Positions 44,447 to 52,599 of a stretch of DNA of 64,000 bases are shown here, piece by piece. The stretch spans positions 1,426,001 through 1,490,000 of the forward strand of contig NZ_CP008887.1 in NCBI RefSeq assembly GCF_000769655.1, read 5' to 3'. The translations under genes were made by a program, and so were the position numbers. Source of the stretch: Thermococcus eurythermalis. Lineage in GTDB: Archaea > Methanobacteriota_B > Thermococci > Thermococcales > Thermococcaceae. The notes under the pieces are model-generated. The model ran no database searches. It was not told the origin of the DNA and was given only the letters and a program-made list of their open reading frames with translations. Position 1 is the stretch's first letter; each line of letters begins with the position of its first letter.

Positions 44447-44478
44447 CTAACGTGATGCTTGGAGATTAGGGATTAAAC

Positions 44479-46302
44479 ATGTCTGCCCGTCCAAAGCCAC
44501 CACGAGAATTCACATTTTTTCCCGTAGTCAATTTCATAACAGGCCCTCCGGGAGTTCTCCGAAATGGGGGTATATGGAAATCGATTAAAAGAGGAATAAT
44601 ACACGAGCTAAAATTGTCTACAATAATGACTCAAGTTCTTCACTTTGTGGATTTTAATCTCAATGAAAAGAGCTTTAATGAATGGTTTAAGGATGGAAAG
44701 ACATTAAAAGACTGGATTATACAAGAGAATCCAACTTATTCCCCTATTCTTTTCGCAGATAGTGGTGGTTTTAAACTTCTGTATAACCGGGAGTATGATT
44801 TGTCAAAGTACCAACTTAAAGCAACACCCGAAAGCGTTTTGGATTTGCAACTTAAACTTGGTGCTGACTACGTTGCATCTTTGGATTATCCAATACCCCC
44901 CGGACTAAATAAGAAAGAAACTAATGAAAGAATGGAAAAGAGCATTATGAATGCTGTACGCCTGATGGAATTAGTATATGATTCACATGATGTGGATGTT
45001 TTTCCGTATCTTGCTGTCCATGGCAGATCCTACGAAGAAATTCAGTATTATGTCAAAAGATTGTTCAATCTCCTTGAGGAAACCGGATTTAATGAGTATT
45101 CCCACTATCCTTTTGGGTTGGCCATTGGTTCAATGGTTCCAATAAAGAACCATTATGAGCTAATCGTTGAGATAATAAAAGCTCTCAAGGACACATTACT
45201 TGAGATACATTCTGACCCAGAAAAAATTCCCATACATGTTTTTGGAATTTCTGGAAGGATAACTCCTTTCATGTATTATTTGGGAGTAAACAGTTTTGAC
45301 AGTAATACATATGTCAAAGCTGCCCAAAATCTTCAGTTTTTTGTTTCATACACTCAAAAAAAGAAATTTTACACGATAACCAACAGAGATTTGGATTTAT
45401 GCCCATTTTGTGATTGCATCAGAGGACGAAATCTTCAGAAAGCAAAAAAGATACTAAAGAGCAAAAGTTACTCTCGATATATCCTCAATGGGAAAGAAGT
45501 AATCAAGTCGGATATCTATGGTATAATTGCACTTCATAATCTATCTGTTCAATTGAATCTTATAGGAGAACTGAAAAAGTACAATCCTAAATCTCGCGAG
45601 TTTAAAGAGTGGCTTGTTAGATATGCAAATAGTGACAACAAGCTTTTGAAAGTAGTTGCTAAGTTATCAACGATTGACGAAGACTTCATCGATATTGCCA
45701 CTAAATTTAAGTTGAAACTTCCAAAACTCTCCAAGGGCCAGTTTTATGCCCAGAGAATTTCCTTAAAGCGTGATCCCACCAAGTTTGACATAACAAAAAC
45801 ACCGTATAGTGTCTCCCCAGAGAAGAGAGTTATTTTAATCTTATCCTGCACTCCAAAAAAACCATACTCAAAATCTACAACACACAAGCTTATTTTTAGA
45901 TATCTTCAGGAGCATGGTGTTGATATTAAAAAAATTGAAAAGGTTACTCTCTCTGGAATGTATGGTCCGGTTCCCCAGGATTTTGAAAAAGAAACTTCGA
46001 TATTGGAATACGACTTTGTACTATCTTCTCGTACTCCAGAAGAACAAATAACTCTTGTATCCACTAGGCTGAAAGAGTTTTTGGAGGTTCATGCAAAAGA
46101 TAAATGGGTCATTGCATACATCGGGGGTGGACCATACAGGAAAATTGTCCAGAGAGTTCAAAAAGAGCTGAACGGGAAAGTTTCTATAATCCTTCTTCCA
46201 GATGAAACTCAACTAAAAAGAAGAGTTAATTCAGAAGTCAGGAAAAAGACTCATTTAAAGACTCTCGTAGCGACACTAAAGGGACTATTAAAAAATTATT
46301 AA
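44479..46302 (+). CDS. TGT/DpdA-like transglycosylase with ArcS-type domain
   Basis: A 607-residue protein in two parts. Residues about 1-370 are a tRNA-guanine transglycosylase barrel with key residues kept: D94 in FADSGGFKLL, D274 in NSFDSNTYVKAA (nucleophile position), and the zinc site C308-x2-C311-x-C313 with H353 (ALHNLSVQ). Residues about 450-607 are DUF5591-like and carry C457-x3-K461-P-Y-x2-S466-x2-H469, the signature of archaeosine synthase ArcS, which adds lysine to preQ0. No PUA RNA-binding domain is seen. It is diverged from housekeeping TGT and resembles DpdA proteins, which insert 7-deazaguanines into DNA. I infer preQ0 insertion into DNA with further conversion by the same chain. 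AT-rich. Confidence 0.75.
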   Translation: MSARPKPPREFTFFPVVNFITGPPGVLRNGGIWKSIKRGIIHELKLSTIMTQVLHFVDFNLNEKSFNEWFKDGKTLKDWIIQENPTYSPILFADSGGFKLLYNREYDLSKYQLKATPESVLDLQLKLGADYVASLDYPIPPGLNKKETNERMEKSIMNAVRLMELVYDSHDVDVFPYLAVHGRSYEEIQYYVKRLFNLLEETGFNEYSHYPFGLAIGSMVPIKNHYELIVEIIKALKDTLLEIHSDPEKIPIHVFGISGRITPFMYYLGVNSFDSNTYVKAAQNLQFFVSYTQKKKFYTITNRDLDLCPFCDCIRGRNLQKAKKILKSKSYSRYILNGKEVIKSDIYGIIALHNLSVQLNLIGELKKYNPKSREFKEWLVRYANSDNKLLKVVAKLSTIDEDFIDIATKFKLKLPKLSKGQFYAQRISLKRDPTKFDITKTPYSVSPEKRVILILSCTPKKPYSKSTTHKLIFRYLQEHGVDIKKIEKVTLSGMYGPVPQDFEKETSILEYDFVLSSRTPEEQITLVSTRLKEFLEVHAKDKWVIAYIGGGPYRKIVQRVQKELNGKVSIILLPDETQLKRRVNSEVRKKTHLKTLVATLKGLLKNY

Positions 46303-46361
46303 ACACAAGTACTGAACCTTTTTAAATCCCTCTTCTCCCTTTCTTCCGGGGGGTGACGGCC

Positions 46362-48791
46362 GTGACCGTCAAGGTCCGCTTTGACAAGGAAGTGAGAGAG
46401 TACGCGAAGGGCGAGAAGGTTAAGGACTCGGTTCTCAAGCTCACTGAGACCGCTTTAGCCCAGGCCCTTGAGAACTTCCACAGGAGAATGATCCTAATCG
46501 AGGGCGATACCCTGAGGAAGGCCGAGCTGGCCGGAATACTCGCGGGGGCCTCCGCGAGGGTTTTGAGTGGAGTTCTCGACGAGCTGATGAAGAAACGCCT
46601 CCGCGACGAGAGCGAGGACAAAATCGAGGTTCTCTACGCCACCGACGCCCTTGGCGAGGAGACATTCGGCAGGAAGCGCTACGAGGCCTTCAGAAAGCAC
46701 TTCGACGTTCTGGCCGGCTCGAACGTCGAGGTAAAGGCCGTGACCTTCAAGCACACCCGTGACATCCTTGGAAGGACTTACGACCTGCTGGTTCTCGACA
46801 TGAGCTACGACTACTCGCCGAACGACCTCGGAAGGATCATCGAGACCGTGCGCGGTGGTGGGCTAATATTCATACTCGCCCACCCGTTTGAGAAGTGGAA
46901 GGACATGTGGACGGGCTTCCACAAGAGCCTCGTAACGCCACCTTACACCATAGACGACGTCAAGAAGCGCTTCAACAGGCGCCTTATCAGAAAGTTTACG
47001 GAGCATGACGGTATCTACATCATCACCGAGAACGGAAAGGCCAGGAAAAAGCCGAAGAGACACAAGAGCCAGGCCAAGATAAAGGGCCGAAAGGGCGTGC
47101 CGATTCCCGAGGAGACCCTCTTCCCGAGGGAGCTCTACGAGATGGCCTTAACCGAGGGCCAGGTTGAGGTCTTGAAGGCCTTCGAGGAGCTCGTTGATGG
47201 CGGAATGCTCGTTCTGACTGCAGACAGGGGAAGGGGCAAGAGCGTTTCCGTTGGAATAGGCGCAATAGGTCTGGCCTTGGCTCTAAAGAAGAGGACGAGA
47301 ATCGTTGTTACAGCTCCAGAGCTTGAGAACGTCCAGGCTCTCTTCCGCTTCGCCAAGAGGGCCCTTGAAAAGCTTGGCTTTAAGCCCCACGTCGTTGAGG
47401 AGAGGGGCCTGATAAAGGAGCTCTACGCGAGGAAAATCGGCCTCCGCTATTACCCACCGGCCGAGGGCTACAGGAAGAGCGCCGACCTCTACATTCTCGA
47501 CGAGGCCGCGGGAATTCACGTGCCCATACTCCACAAGTACCTCAACAAGGAGAGAGTCGTCTACTCCTCAACAATCCACGGCTACGAGGGAGCGGGAAGG
47601 GGCTTCTCGGTCAAGTTCCTCAAGAGGGCGAGAGAGAAGAGGGAGTTTAAGGAGCTCCACATGGATGAGCCAATCCGCTACGCTGAAAACGACCCGATTG
47701 AGCGGTGGCTCTTTGACGTCCTGCTCCTTGATGCTGAACCAGTGGAGCTCACAGAGGAGGACTTCGAGCTGATCAAGAAGAAGGAAGTCTGCCTTGAGGA
47801 GCCAGACCTCGACGACTGGTTCGAAAACGACAGGGAAGACCTCAGGCACTTCGTTGGGATCTACATCCTCGCCCACTACCGCAACAGGCCAAGCGACGTT
47901 GCCCTGCTGGCCGATGCGCCCCACCACGAGGCCCGCGTGCTCAGGCTGAAAAACGGCAAGATTGTTACGGCAGTCCAGATAGCCAAAGAGGGCGGAATTC
48001 CCAAGAACGTCATCGAGAAAATGGCCAAGGGCTACAAGCCGAGGGGCAACATAATCCCCGATATGATGGTCAAGCACCACTACCTGAAGGAGTTCGCCAA
48101 GCTGAAGGGCTACCGCATAGTCAGAATTGCGACGCACCCGGACGCGATGGACATGGGGCTCGGAAGCAAGGCCCTTGAGCTCCTTGAGAAGGAAGCGAGG
48201 GAGAAGGGCCTCGACTGGATAGGCTCCGGCTTCGGTGCGAGCGAAGAGCTCGTCCGCTTCTGGGTCAGGAACGGCTTTGCGGTGGTACACCTCAGCCCTG
48301 CCCGAAACCCGGTCAGCGGCGAGTACACTGCGATAGTCCTCAAGCCAATAAGCGAGAGAGCGAGGAAGCTCATCAAGAAGGCCAACGACGAGTTCAGGAT
48401 AAGGTTCACGGAGTGGCTCGGGGACACCCACAGGGAGCTCGAGCCCGAGATAGCGCGCTGGCTCTTTGAGACACCTTTCGGCGAAGCCGTTGAATACCCT
48501 GTTCACCTCACGGACATCCAGAAGAAGAGGCTGGATGCGTTCACGGGCAAGGTTCTCACCTACGACACCGTGGTTGACGCAGTCAGGCCAATCGTCAAGC
48601 TCTACTTCCTCGACGGCTGGATGAAGCCCTACCTCGATGAGAGGCAGATACAACTCCTAATCTACCGCGTCCTTCAAGCTCATAGCTGGGAGGAGACGGC
48701 GAAGCTCATAGACAGGACAGAGACCTTTACCATGATAGAGGTAAGGGACATCATAAGGGGCCTCTGGTACTACTACAAGAGGCTCCTTTGA
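46362..48791 (+). CDS. tmcA: tRNA(Met) cytidine acetyltransferase TmcA
   Basis: An approximately 809-residue RNA acetyltransferase. Order of domains: N-terminal DUF1726-like part, RNA-helicase-like ATPase with Walker A ADRGRGKSVSVG and DEAAG, then a GNAT acetyl-CoA domain (IVRIATHPDAMDMGLGSKALELLE) and a C-terminal tRNA-binding part. TmcA/Kre33-type enzymes make N4-acetylcytidine; in Thermococcales this mark is widespread in rRNA and tRNA and helps heat tolerance. GTG 46362 fits the GGGGGTGA site best; GTG 46353 is in the same frame but lies inside that site. High GC, so it marks the right border of the AT-rich island. Confidence 0.92.
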   Translation: MTVKVRFDKEVREYAKGEKVKDSVLKLTETALAQALENFHRRMILIEGDTLRKAELAGILAGASARVLSGVLDELMKKRLRDESEDKIEVLYATDALGEETFGRKRYEAFRKHFDVLAGSNVEVKAVTFKHTRDILGRTYDLLVLDMSYDYSPNDLGRIIETVRGGGLIFILAHPFEKWKDMWTGFHKSLVTPPYTIDDVKKRFNRRLIRKFTEHDGIYIITENGKARKKPKRHKSQAKIKGRKGVPIPEETLFPRELYEMALTEGQVEVLKAFEELVDGGMLVLTADRGRGKSVSVGIGAIGLALALKKRTRIVVTAPELENVQALFRFAKRALEKLGFKPHVVEERGLIKELYARKIGLRYYPPAEGYRKSADLYILDEAAGIHVPILHKYLNKERVVYSSTIHGYEGAGRGFSVKFLKRAREKREFKELHMDEPIRYAENDPIERWLFDVLLLDAEPVELTEEDFELIKKKEVCLEEPDLDDWFENDREDLRHFVGIYILAHYRNRPSDVALLADAPHHEARVLRLKNGKIVTAVQIAKEGGIPKNVIEKMAKGYKPRGNIIPDMMVKHHYLKEFAKLKGYRIVRIATHPDAMDMGLGSKALELLEKEAREKGLDWIGSGFGASEELVRFWVRNGFAVVHLSPARNPVSGEYTAIVLKPISERARKLIKKANDEFRIRFTEWLGDTHRELEPEIARWLFETPFGEAVEYPVHLTDIQKKRLDAFTGKVLTYDTVVDAVRPIVKLYFLDGWMKPYLDERQIQLLIYRVLQAHSWEETAKLIDRTETFTMIEVRDIIRGLWYYYKRLL

Positions 48792-48856
48792 CAAATATTT
48801 TTATAGCATTATCTCGTAAAGGGTCCTTGATTTTAGCAGTTTCAATGGTGACACTT

Positions 48857-49393
48857 ATGCCCGGGGGAAGCTGGGAAAGGATAATTTCGATGACAAAGGA
48901 TGGAATCAGAAGCATAGGGATGATAAAGAAAAAGGTCAAGCGGGGGAAGAGGATAGCCCTCCTCATCGACGGCCCAAACATCCTTCGAAAGGAGTTCGGG
49001 ATAAAGCTCGAAGACATCGTCGAGGCCCTCGAGAGGATAGGGGATATCCGTGTCGCTAAAGTCGTTCTCAACCAGTACGCTCCCCAGGGGCTCATCGAGG
49101 CCGTCTCGAATCAGGGCTTCGAGGCGATTGTTGTCTCGGGGGAAACAGGAGTCAAGCTCGCCGTTGAGGCCATGCGTGAGATTTACAACCCGAACATAGA
49201 CGTCATAGCGCTCGCGACGCGAAACGCGGAGTTTCTACCGGTAATTCTGAAGGCCAAAGAAAAAGGAAAAGAAACAGCAGTCATCGGCGTTGAGCCGGGT
49301 TTCTCGGCCGCATTGAAGCACGCGGCGGACTACACCATTACCCTTGAGCCGAAGAAAGAGGGAGGGACAAAGAATGAAGGAAACGCTCATTAA
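48857..49393 (+). CDS. NYN/LabA-like protein, catalytic acids lost
   Basis: A 178-residue NYN-domain protein, closely related to the next gene (long identical DNA stretches, e.g. around 48983-49030 and 49490-49540). NYN domains are PIN-like RNases with three or four acidic residues. The first is kept (LLIDGPNIL), but the partner positions differ from the next gene: SGETGVKL in place of AGDTDVRI and ATRNAEFLP in place of ATRDADFLP. Three Asp are thus lost or changed, so it is probably a non-catalytic partner. ATG 48857 follows GGTGAC; a TATA-like ATTTTTATAG lies near 48794. Confidence 0.72.
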   Translation: MPGGSWERIISMTKDGIRSIGMIKKKVKRGKRIALLIDGPNILRKEFGIKLEDIVEALERIGDIRVAKVVLNQYAPQGLIEAVSNQGFEAIVVSGETGVKLAVEAMREIYNPNIDVIALATRNAEFLPVILKAKEKGKETAVIGVEPGFSAALKHAADYTITLEPKKEGGTKNEGNAH

Positions 49394-49877
49394 GGTGCTC
49401 AGGCGCGAGAAGGAACAACCGGAGCAGGAAGTTGAGAAAGTTGAAATAAAAGGCAAGAGCATCGGGCTTATCGTCGACGGGCCCAACATTCTTCGAAAGG
49501 AGTTCGGGATAAAGCTCGAAGACATCGTCGAGGCGCTTGAGAGAATTGGTAAAATAAGGGTCGCGAAGGTCGTTCTCAACCAGTACGCTCCCCAGGGGCT
49601 CATCGAGGCCGTTGTCAACCAGGGGCTTGAGCCCGTGATAGTCGCGGGGGATACCGATGTTAGAATCGCCATCGAGGCCATGGAGCTGATTTACAACTCC
49701 GACGTCGATGTCATAGCCCTTGCCACGAGGGACGCAGACTTCCTCCCCATAATCCAGGAGGCCAAGAGGAAGGGGAAGGAAACGATAATCATAGGTGTTG
49801 AACCCGGCTTTTCTGTGGCCCTCCAGAACGCGGCGGACTACGTCATCAAGATGGTCGGCAGGGAAGAGCAGACCTGA
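49374..49877 (+). CDS. NYN/LabA-like putative RNase
   Basis: A 167-residue NYN-domain protein with the full acidic set: D in GLIVDGPNIL, DTD in VAGDTDVRIAIEAM and DAD in LATRDADFLPII. Such proteins are predicted metal-dependent RNases. It starts at ATG 49374 (after GGGAGGGACAAAG), 20 bases inside the end of its paralogue, so the two are expressed together and could form a heterodimer of active and inactive chains. A charged N-terminal helix (LIKVLRREKEQPEQEVEKVE) differs from the paralogue. Target RNA unknown. Confidence 0.78.
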   Translation: MKETLIKVLRREKEQPEQEVEKVEIKGKSIGLIVDGPNILRKEFGIKLEDIVEALERIGKIRVAKVVLNQYAPQGLIEAVVNQGLEPVIVAGDTDVRIAIEAMELIYNSDVDVIALATRDADFLPIIQEAKRKGKETIIIGVEPGFSVALQNAADYVIKMVGREEQT

Positions 49878-49961
49878 GGGCCAAATTTAGGAAGCAAACT
49901 TTTTTTACCCTCCCAATTATCGAGTTATGGAGCAAAACAACTTGTTAATGGGGGTGGTCTG

Positions 49962-51137
49962 ATGAAAAGGCTAGCGTCACTGCTGATTGTGGCAGTCTTT
50001 GCCCTCTCGCTCTTTGGGGCTGTGCCCGCTACGGCGAAGGAAACCCCAACGCTGACCGTCTACTCCTACGAGAGCATTGAGCCCTGGATGAAGGAAATCA
50101 TACCCATCTTTGAGAACGAATACGGGGCCAAAGTGCGCCTCGTAACGTTCGGCGACGCCGGTGAGGTGCTCAGCAAGTTGATACTGGAGAAGGACAACCC
50201 CCAGGCGGACGTCGTCATCGGAATTGACAACAGCTACCTCCAGAAGGCCATTCAGGCGGAGGTTCTGATACCTTACAGGCCCGAGAACGCTGGCTACATC
50301 CCGGAGTGGATTATAGAGGACTTCGACCCGACGTTCCACCTCACTCCCTACGACTACGGTGCAATAGCCATCGTCTACAAGAAGGACGTCGTGAAGAACC
50401 CGCCGAAGACCTTTGAAGACCTTACGAAGCCCGAGTGGAAGGGCAAGCTCATTGTCGAGAACCCGCTCACGAGCTCAACGGGAATGGCGTTCTTCCTCTG
50501 GACTATCGGCGTTTACGGGGACATGTGGCCCTACTACTGGGAGAAGCTGAAGCAGAACGATGTAATAATCGTCAAGGGCTGGGGAGAAGGCTGGGAGATG
50601 TGGGACAAGAACCAGGCCCCGCTATTCGTCAGCTACGCCACAGACCCCGCTTACTCTGCCTGCAACTACAATGACACCAGCATAGGGGTCGTGTTCCTCA
50701 ACAACACCGCCTACGTCCAGATTGAGGGCGCCGGAATCGTTAAGGGCACCAAGAACCTTGAACTCGCCAAGAAGTTCATAAACTTCCTGATAAGCAAGGA
50801 GGCCCAGGAGAAGCTCCCGCTCAACCAGTGGATGTACCCGGTGAACAAGGAAGTTGAGCTTCCGCCCTGCTTCAGCTATGCCCTCGACGTCAGCTCTGCC
50901 AAGGTTATCTCAATCACCTCGGAGGAGCTCGCCAAGAACACGGACAAGTGGCTCAGGGAGTGGAGGGCCCTCATGGTGGAGGGCAAGAAGCCGGAGGAAA
51001 TCTCACCGACGCAGACCGCAACCGCATCAAACACGGGCGAGACTGAGAGCCAGGGCGGTGAGGGGTCTGGAATCTGCGGCCCGGGCGCTGTAATTGGCCT
51101 CGCGGTTCTCCCCCTCGCTCTGAGGAGGAGGCTCTGA
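49962..51137 (+). CDS. thiamine-type ABC substrate-binding protein, CGP-CTERM
   Basis: A 391-residue surface receptor. It has a signal peptide (LLIVAVFALSLFGAVPATA), then a binding protein of the TbpA/ThiB group: TLTVYSYESIEPWMKEI, FGDAGEVLSKLILEKDNPQADVVIGIDNS cut into strand-helix units, PYDYGAIAIVYKKD and SYATDPAYSA, where aromatic residues stack on thiamine in known structures. The end is a Thr/Ser linker and CGPGAVIGLAVLPLALRRRL, the CGP-CTERM tail. No permease or ATPase gene follows within the window, so its partners must be elsewhere. The start ATG 49962 follows GGGGGTGGTCTG. Confidence 0.85.
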   Translation: MKRLASLLIVAVFALSLFGAVPATAKETPTLTVYSYESIEPWMKEIIPIFENEYGAKVRLVTFGDAGEVLSKLILEKDNPQADVVIGIDNSYLQKAIQAEVLIPYRPENAGYIPEWIIEDFDPTFHLTPYDYGAIAIVYKKDVVKNPPKTFEDLTKPEWKGKLIVENPLTSSTGMAFFLWTIGVYGDMWPYYWEKLKQNDVIIVKGWGEGWEMWDKNQAPLFVSYATDPAYSACNYNDTSIGVVFLNNTAYVQIEGAGIVKGTKNLELAKKFINFLISKEAQEKLPLNQWMYPVNKEVELPPCFSYALDVSSAKVISITSEELAKNTDKWLREWRALMVEGKKPEEISPTQTATASNTGETESQGGEGSGICGPGAVIGLAVLPLALRRRL

Positions 51138-51443
51138 TTTTTCTATTTTTCTTTAGCTCTTGTGCAGACCCTCCGAATCTTGAAGGGGTGAAAGCCGACA
51201 ATCACCGCAAGCTCCACACTATACTGCATGCAGGGAGCAAATTAGCGGGTTTTTGCATATGGACGAGAGTTGACCTCCGATTATCTCGTCGGTACCTGGA
51301 GGCTTCAATCCTGCCGCTTACTGTCTGCAGAGCTTTAGGGTGGAAAATGCAAACCAGTGGTGCAAAGGTAGCTGTTTTTGACTGTACCTCGGTATTCTCT
51401 TGTTGCGACAATCACAGCTTAGAGAGCTGGAAAAAATAAAATG
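51138..51443. other. intergenic stretch, nothing recognised
   Basis: About 306 bases between the thiamine-type receptor gene and the convergent bactofilin-like gene. Mid GC. I see no convincing reading frame, tRNA, repeat array or C/D box motif pair. It may hold the transcription ends of both genes (T-rich TTTTTCTATTTTTCTTT at 51138-51155). Confidence 0.4.
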
Positions 51444-52598
51444 TCACACCTTAAGCAGTTTGTTGTAAGCCGCATCTAAAAGCGAAATCAAAACCTCCTT
51501 CAACTCTTCGTTGGCCACGGTTACCCCGCCCCTTATTCTGTTTTTAATGATACTCAGGGCCTCTTCGAGCTCTTCCGGCACGTTGCCTTGCTTTAAAGCA
51601 ATTTCCCTAATAGAAACCAGCTTGGAGTAAGCTTTTGGTAGGCTTCCCTCCATGATGCTATTCTTGGCCTTCTGGAAGAGCTCTAGGAGGTTCACAGTTA
51701 GATGCTTGTCACCTTGGCCAGCGGCGACCGAGACAACGTTATTGTTGCCAACTGTTATCGTTACCGGGGCGTTCGCGTTGGTTATTGTAATGCTTGGAGA
51801 AGCGAGTGAAAGAGTCTGGGCTACTTCAGAGAGTGCTTTCTTAATGGTGTCATAAAGGGGTTTGCTCTGGAACTCTTTTTCCAATTCTCCTATGTCTACG
51901 TTATGCTTCTTGAGATACGACTTAATGTCCATGATAGAATTTAAATTGTCCTTCAGGTACTTCAAAGAAGCCTTTGGGTTATACTGTGTGAGCACCAAAA
52001 CTGAGAGCAGATTTAGGGAGTTCTTGAACATTATCTCCTCGGGAGAATTAATAGAGTACTCTCCGAGTGATATTTTTCCTTTGACATTAACCCCCCCAGT
52101 GCCTCCGTACACTGAATAGTCCATTATATGAACGTCCTGCCCGAGGGATATCCCCGAATTTCCGAATATATCAAAAACTTCCACGTTATCATCTGCTTTC
52201 ACTGTTCCATGTATTGACGCTGCGTACCCTCCGATTTTTGAGCCCGTTCCAATAACCACTTTATTCACAGCAATTATGTTTCCCAACACATTAACGTTGG
52301 TTCTGACAGTTACTTCTCTGCCGACCACGTTCCCAAATACCACAGAACCATCTCCAATCGTAATCTTTCCATTACTCTGAACATTCCCTACAATTGCTAC
52401 GTTTCTACCCACGACCACTCTGTCTTTCCCGAAGAGGGAAGATGTTATTACCCTATCATCATCTGTGGCATCGTCCACTTCTATGCTATTGGCCAGAACA
52501 AAGTCCAAAACTATTGCTGGCCTTTCAATTCTGACGCTTTCTTCAAGGTGACTATTTTGAGGAAAAATCGGCTCTCTCACTACCCCCCTGAGTAACAT
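51444..52598 (-). CDS. bactofilin-like beta-helix protein
   Basis: A 384-residue protein. Residues about 50-180 are short strands ending in Gly/Asn with V-x-V/I-x-G repeats (VVVGRNVAIVGNVQSNGKI, TIGDGSVVFGNVVGREV, NVLGNIIAVNKVVIGTGSKI, GTVKADDNVEVFDIFG), the right-handed beta-helix pattern of bactofilins and other polymer-forming proteins. A helical part follows, then a second strand-rich block (SITITNANAPVTITVGNNN) and a helical tail. No signal peptide. Bactofilins polymerise into filaments near membranes. The gene is downstream of, and one base from, the membrane coiled-coil gene, so the two should act together. Start ATG 52598. Confidence 0.6.
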   Translation of the reverse strand: MLLRGVVREPIFPQNSHLEESVRIERPAIVLDFVLANSIEVDDATDDDRVITSSLFGKDRVVVGRNVAIVGNVQSNGKITIGDGSVVFGNVVGREVTVRTNVNVLGNIIAVNKVVIGTGSKIGGYAASIHGTVKADDNVEVFDIFGNSGISLGQDVHIMDYSVYGGTGGVNVKGKISLGEYSINSPEEIMFKNSLNLLSVLVLTQYNPKASLKYLKDNLNSIMDIKSYLKKHNVDIGELEKEFQSKPLYDTIKKALSEVAQTLSLASPSITITNANAPVTITVGNNNVVSVAAGQGDKHLTVNLLELFQKAKNSIMEGSLPKAYSKLVSIREIALKQGNVPEELEEALSIIKNRIRGGVTVANEELKEVLISLLDAAYNKLLKV

Positions 52599-52599
52599 A

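Noticed and set aside
47568-48653. A 361-codon minus-strand frame within tmcA
   Set aside because: Antisense to the conserved GNAT and tRNA-binding parts of TmcA, with no ribosome site or domain.
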